Part shown: positions 63,044 to 64,000 of the stretch, in pieces
How the letters are laid out: each line of letters begins with the position of its first letter
How positions within the stretch are numbered: position 1 is the stretch's first letter
NCBI GenBank assembly: GCA_963681505.1
Contig: OY811985.1
Coordinates: forward strand, 6,492,073 to 6,556,072
Source of the DNA: Eunapius fragilis
Lineage: Eukaryota; Porifera; Demospongiae; Spongillida; Spongillidae
Direction: 5' to 3'
Length of the DNA: 64,000 bases
Notes under the pieces: model-generated
Seen by the model: only the letters and a program-made list of their open reading frames with translations
Databases searched by the model: none
What the model was told of the DNA's origin: nothing
Program-made: the position numbers and the translations under genes

Positions 63044-64000
63044 TTTTGCATCGAGGTGTTGATGAGACATGTAATATGAGCAAACCACTGCACACATGGA
63101 AGATAGCAGTAACCATTCCTCCATCTGTTTTAAATGCCACCCCGAGGATACCTGCTTTGGTATGGGTTTACCAAGCGATTCAAAAGTAGGTTCCCACCCA
63201 TACATTTCTATGGGAAATTTTTGACTAACTTAGCATAGAGGTGTTGATGAGACATGCAATATGAGCAAACCACTGCACACTTTAAAGATAGCAGTAACCA
63301 CTCCTCTATCTGTTTTAAATGCCACCCCGAGCATTCGTGCTTTGGTATGGGTTTACGAAGCGATTCAAAAGTAGGTTCCCACCCATACATTTCTAGGGGA
63401 AATTTATGACTATTTTAGCATCGAGGTGTGGATAAGACATGCAAAATGAGCAAACCACTGTACACATGGAAGATAGCAGTAACCATTCCTCTATCTGTTT
63501 TAAATGCCACCCCGAGCTTACCTGCTTCGGTATGGGTTACCCAAGCGATTCAAAAGTAGGTTCCCACCCATACATTCCTATGGGAAACCACCCATACATC
63601 TCTATGGGAAATATTGACTATCTTAGCATCGAGGTGTTGATGAGGCATGCAATATGAGCAAACCACTGCACACATGGAAGATAGCAGTAACCACTCCTCT
63701 ATCTCTTTTTAATGCCACCCCGAGGATACCTGCTTTGGTATGGGTTTACCAAGCAATTCAAAAGTAGGTTCCCACCCATACATTTCCATTGGAAATTTTT
63801 GACTATCTTAGCATCGAGGTGTTGATGAGACATGCAATATGAGCAAACCACTGCACACATGGAAGATAGCAGTAACCATTCCTCTATCTGTTTTAAATGC
63901 CACCCCGAGGATACCTGCTTTGGTATGGGTTTACCAAGCGATTCAAAAGTAGGTTCCCACCCATACATTCTTATGGGAAACCATCCATACATCTCTATGG

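Larger units (their letters stand above)
50940..64000 (+). repeat. Satellite array, subfamily B (more diverged), continuing past the window
   Basis: From about 50940 monomers carry cctctatctgttttaaatg and cagctttggtatgggtttac in place of the subfamily A forms. Many have gaggatacctgc, and some have caccctgtggata with ggttacccaagcg. Monomer lengths remain about 184-185 and 208 bp, but pairwise differences are more frequent and the dimer/trimer pattern is less regular. The array runs to the right edge. Confidence 0.93.

Noticed and set aside
19431-63992. Hundreds of 60-92-codon open frames on both strands
   Set aside because: They recur with the monomer, have no codon conservation beyond that of the DNA, and reappear in the same frame only because the 393-bp dimer is divisible by three.
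19431-64000. CRISPR array
   Set aside because: The whole monomer is repeated with no unique spacers, the period is 185-208 bp, and the genome is eukaryotic.
19431-64000. CENP-B box in the satellite monomer
   Set aside because: The only TTCG (in cttcggtttgggttta) lacks the downstream A and CGGG positions of the known box.

Overview
The window is eukaryotic and almost certainly metazoan. It holds an intron-rich PCID2 gene with many 47-200 bp introns and an endocannabinoid-type diacylglycerol lipase. Small introns, GT/CA microsatellites and many minisatellites fit an early-branching invertebrate; a sponge is my best guess, with low confidence. There is no prokaryotic gene organisation, so most open frames here are repeat artefacts.

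Layout. (1) 1-7503: the 3' five-sixths of PCID2 (a TREX-2 mRNA-export subunit), 15 exons on the + strand; the first exons lie left of the window. Four unrelated minisatellites sit in or beside its introns: 40 bp x 20 (1-804, upstream of the first exon seen), 27 bp x 75 (1406-3449), 45 bp x 11 (5292-5783) and 28 bp x 3 (6951-7034). (2) 7504-8929: a 3' flank with a degenerate 29-bp repeat and a perfect 18-bp hairpin. (3) 8930-11020: a complete, intronless DAGLB-like lipase with four membrane segments and an intact Ser-Asp-His triad. (4) 11021-17660: gene-poor, AT-rich DNA with a small inverted-repeat element, fossil monomers of the satellite found further right, a 66-bp repeat, microsatellites and decayed Ty3/gypsy pol fragments. 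(5) 17662-64000: about 46 kb of one satellite family. A diverged minus-oriented edge switches to plus near 18757, followed by a homogenised array of 185-bp and 208-bp monomers arranged as 393-bp dimers and 578-bp trimers. These are stacked into nested higher-order duplications of 1756, 2150, 2334, 3098 and 6011 bp. From about 50940 a second subfamily takes over, with its own 2126-bp duplication.

The two genes act in unrelated processes (nuclear mRNA export; 2-arachidonoylglycerol synthesis) and are simply neighbours on the same strand. The most notable signals are the higher-order satellite with a dyad-symmetric box and traceable fossil relatives, and the heavy load of minisatellites in PCID2, one of which supplies a splice acceptor.
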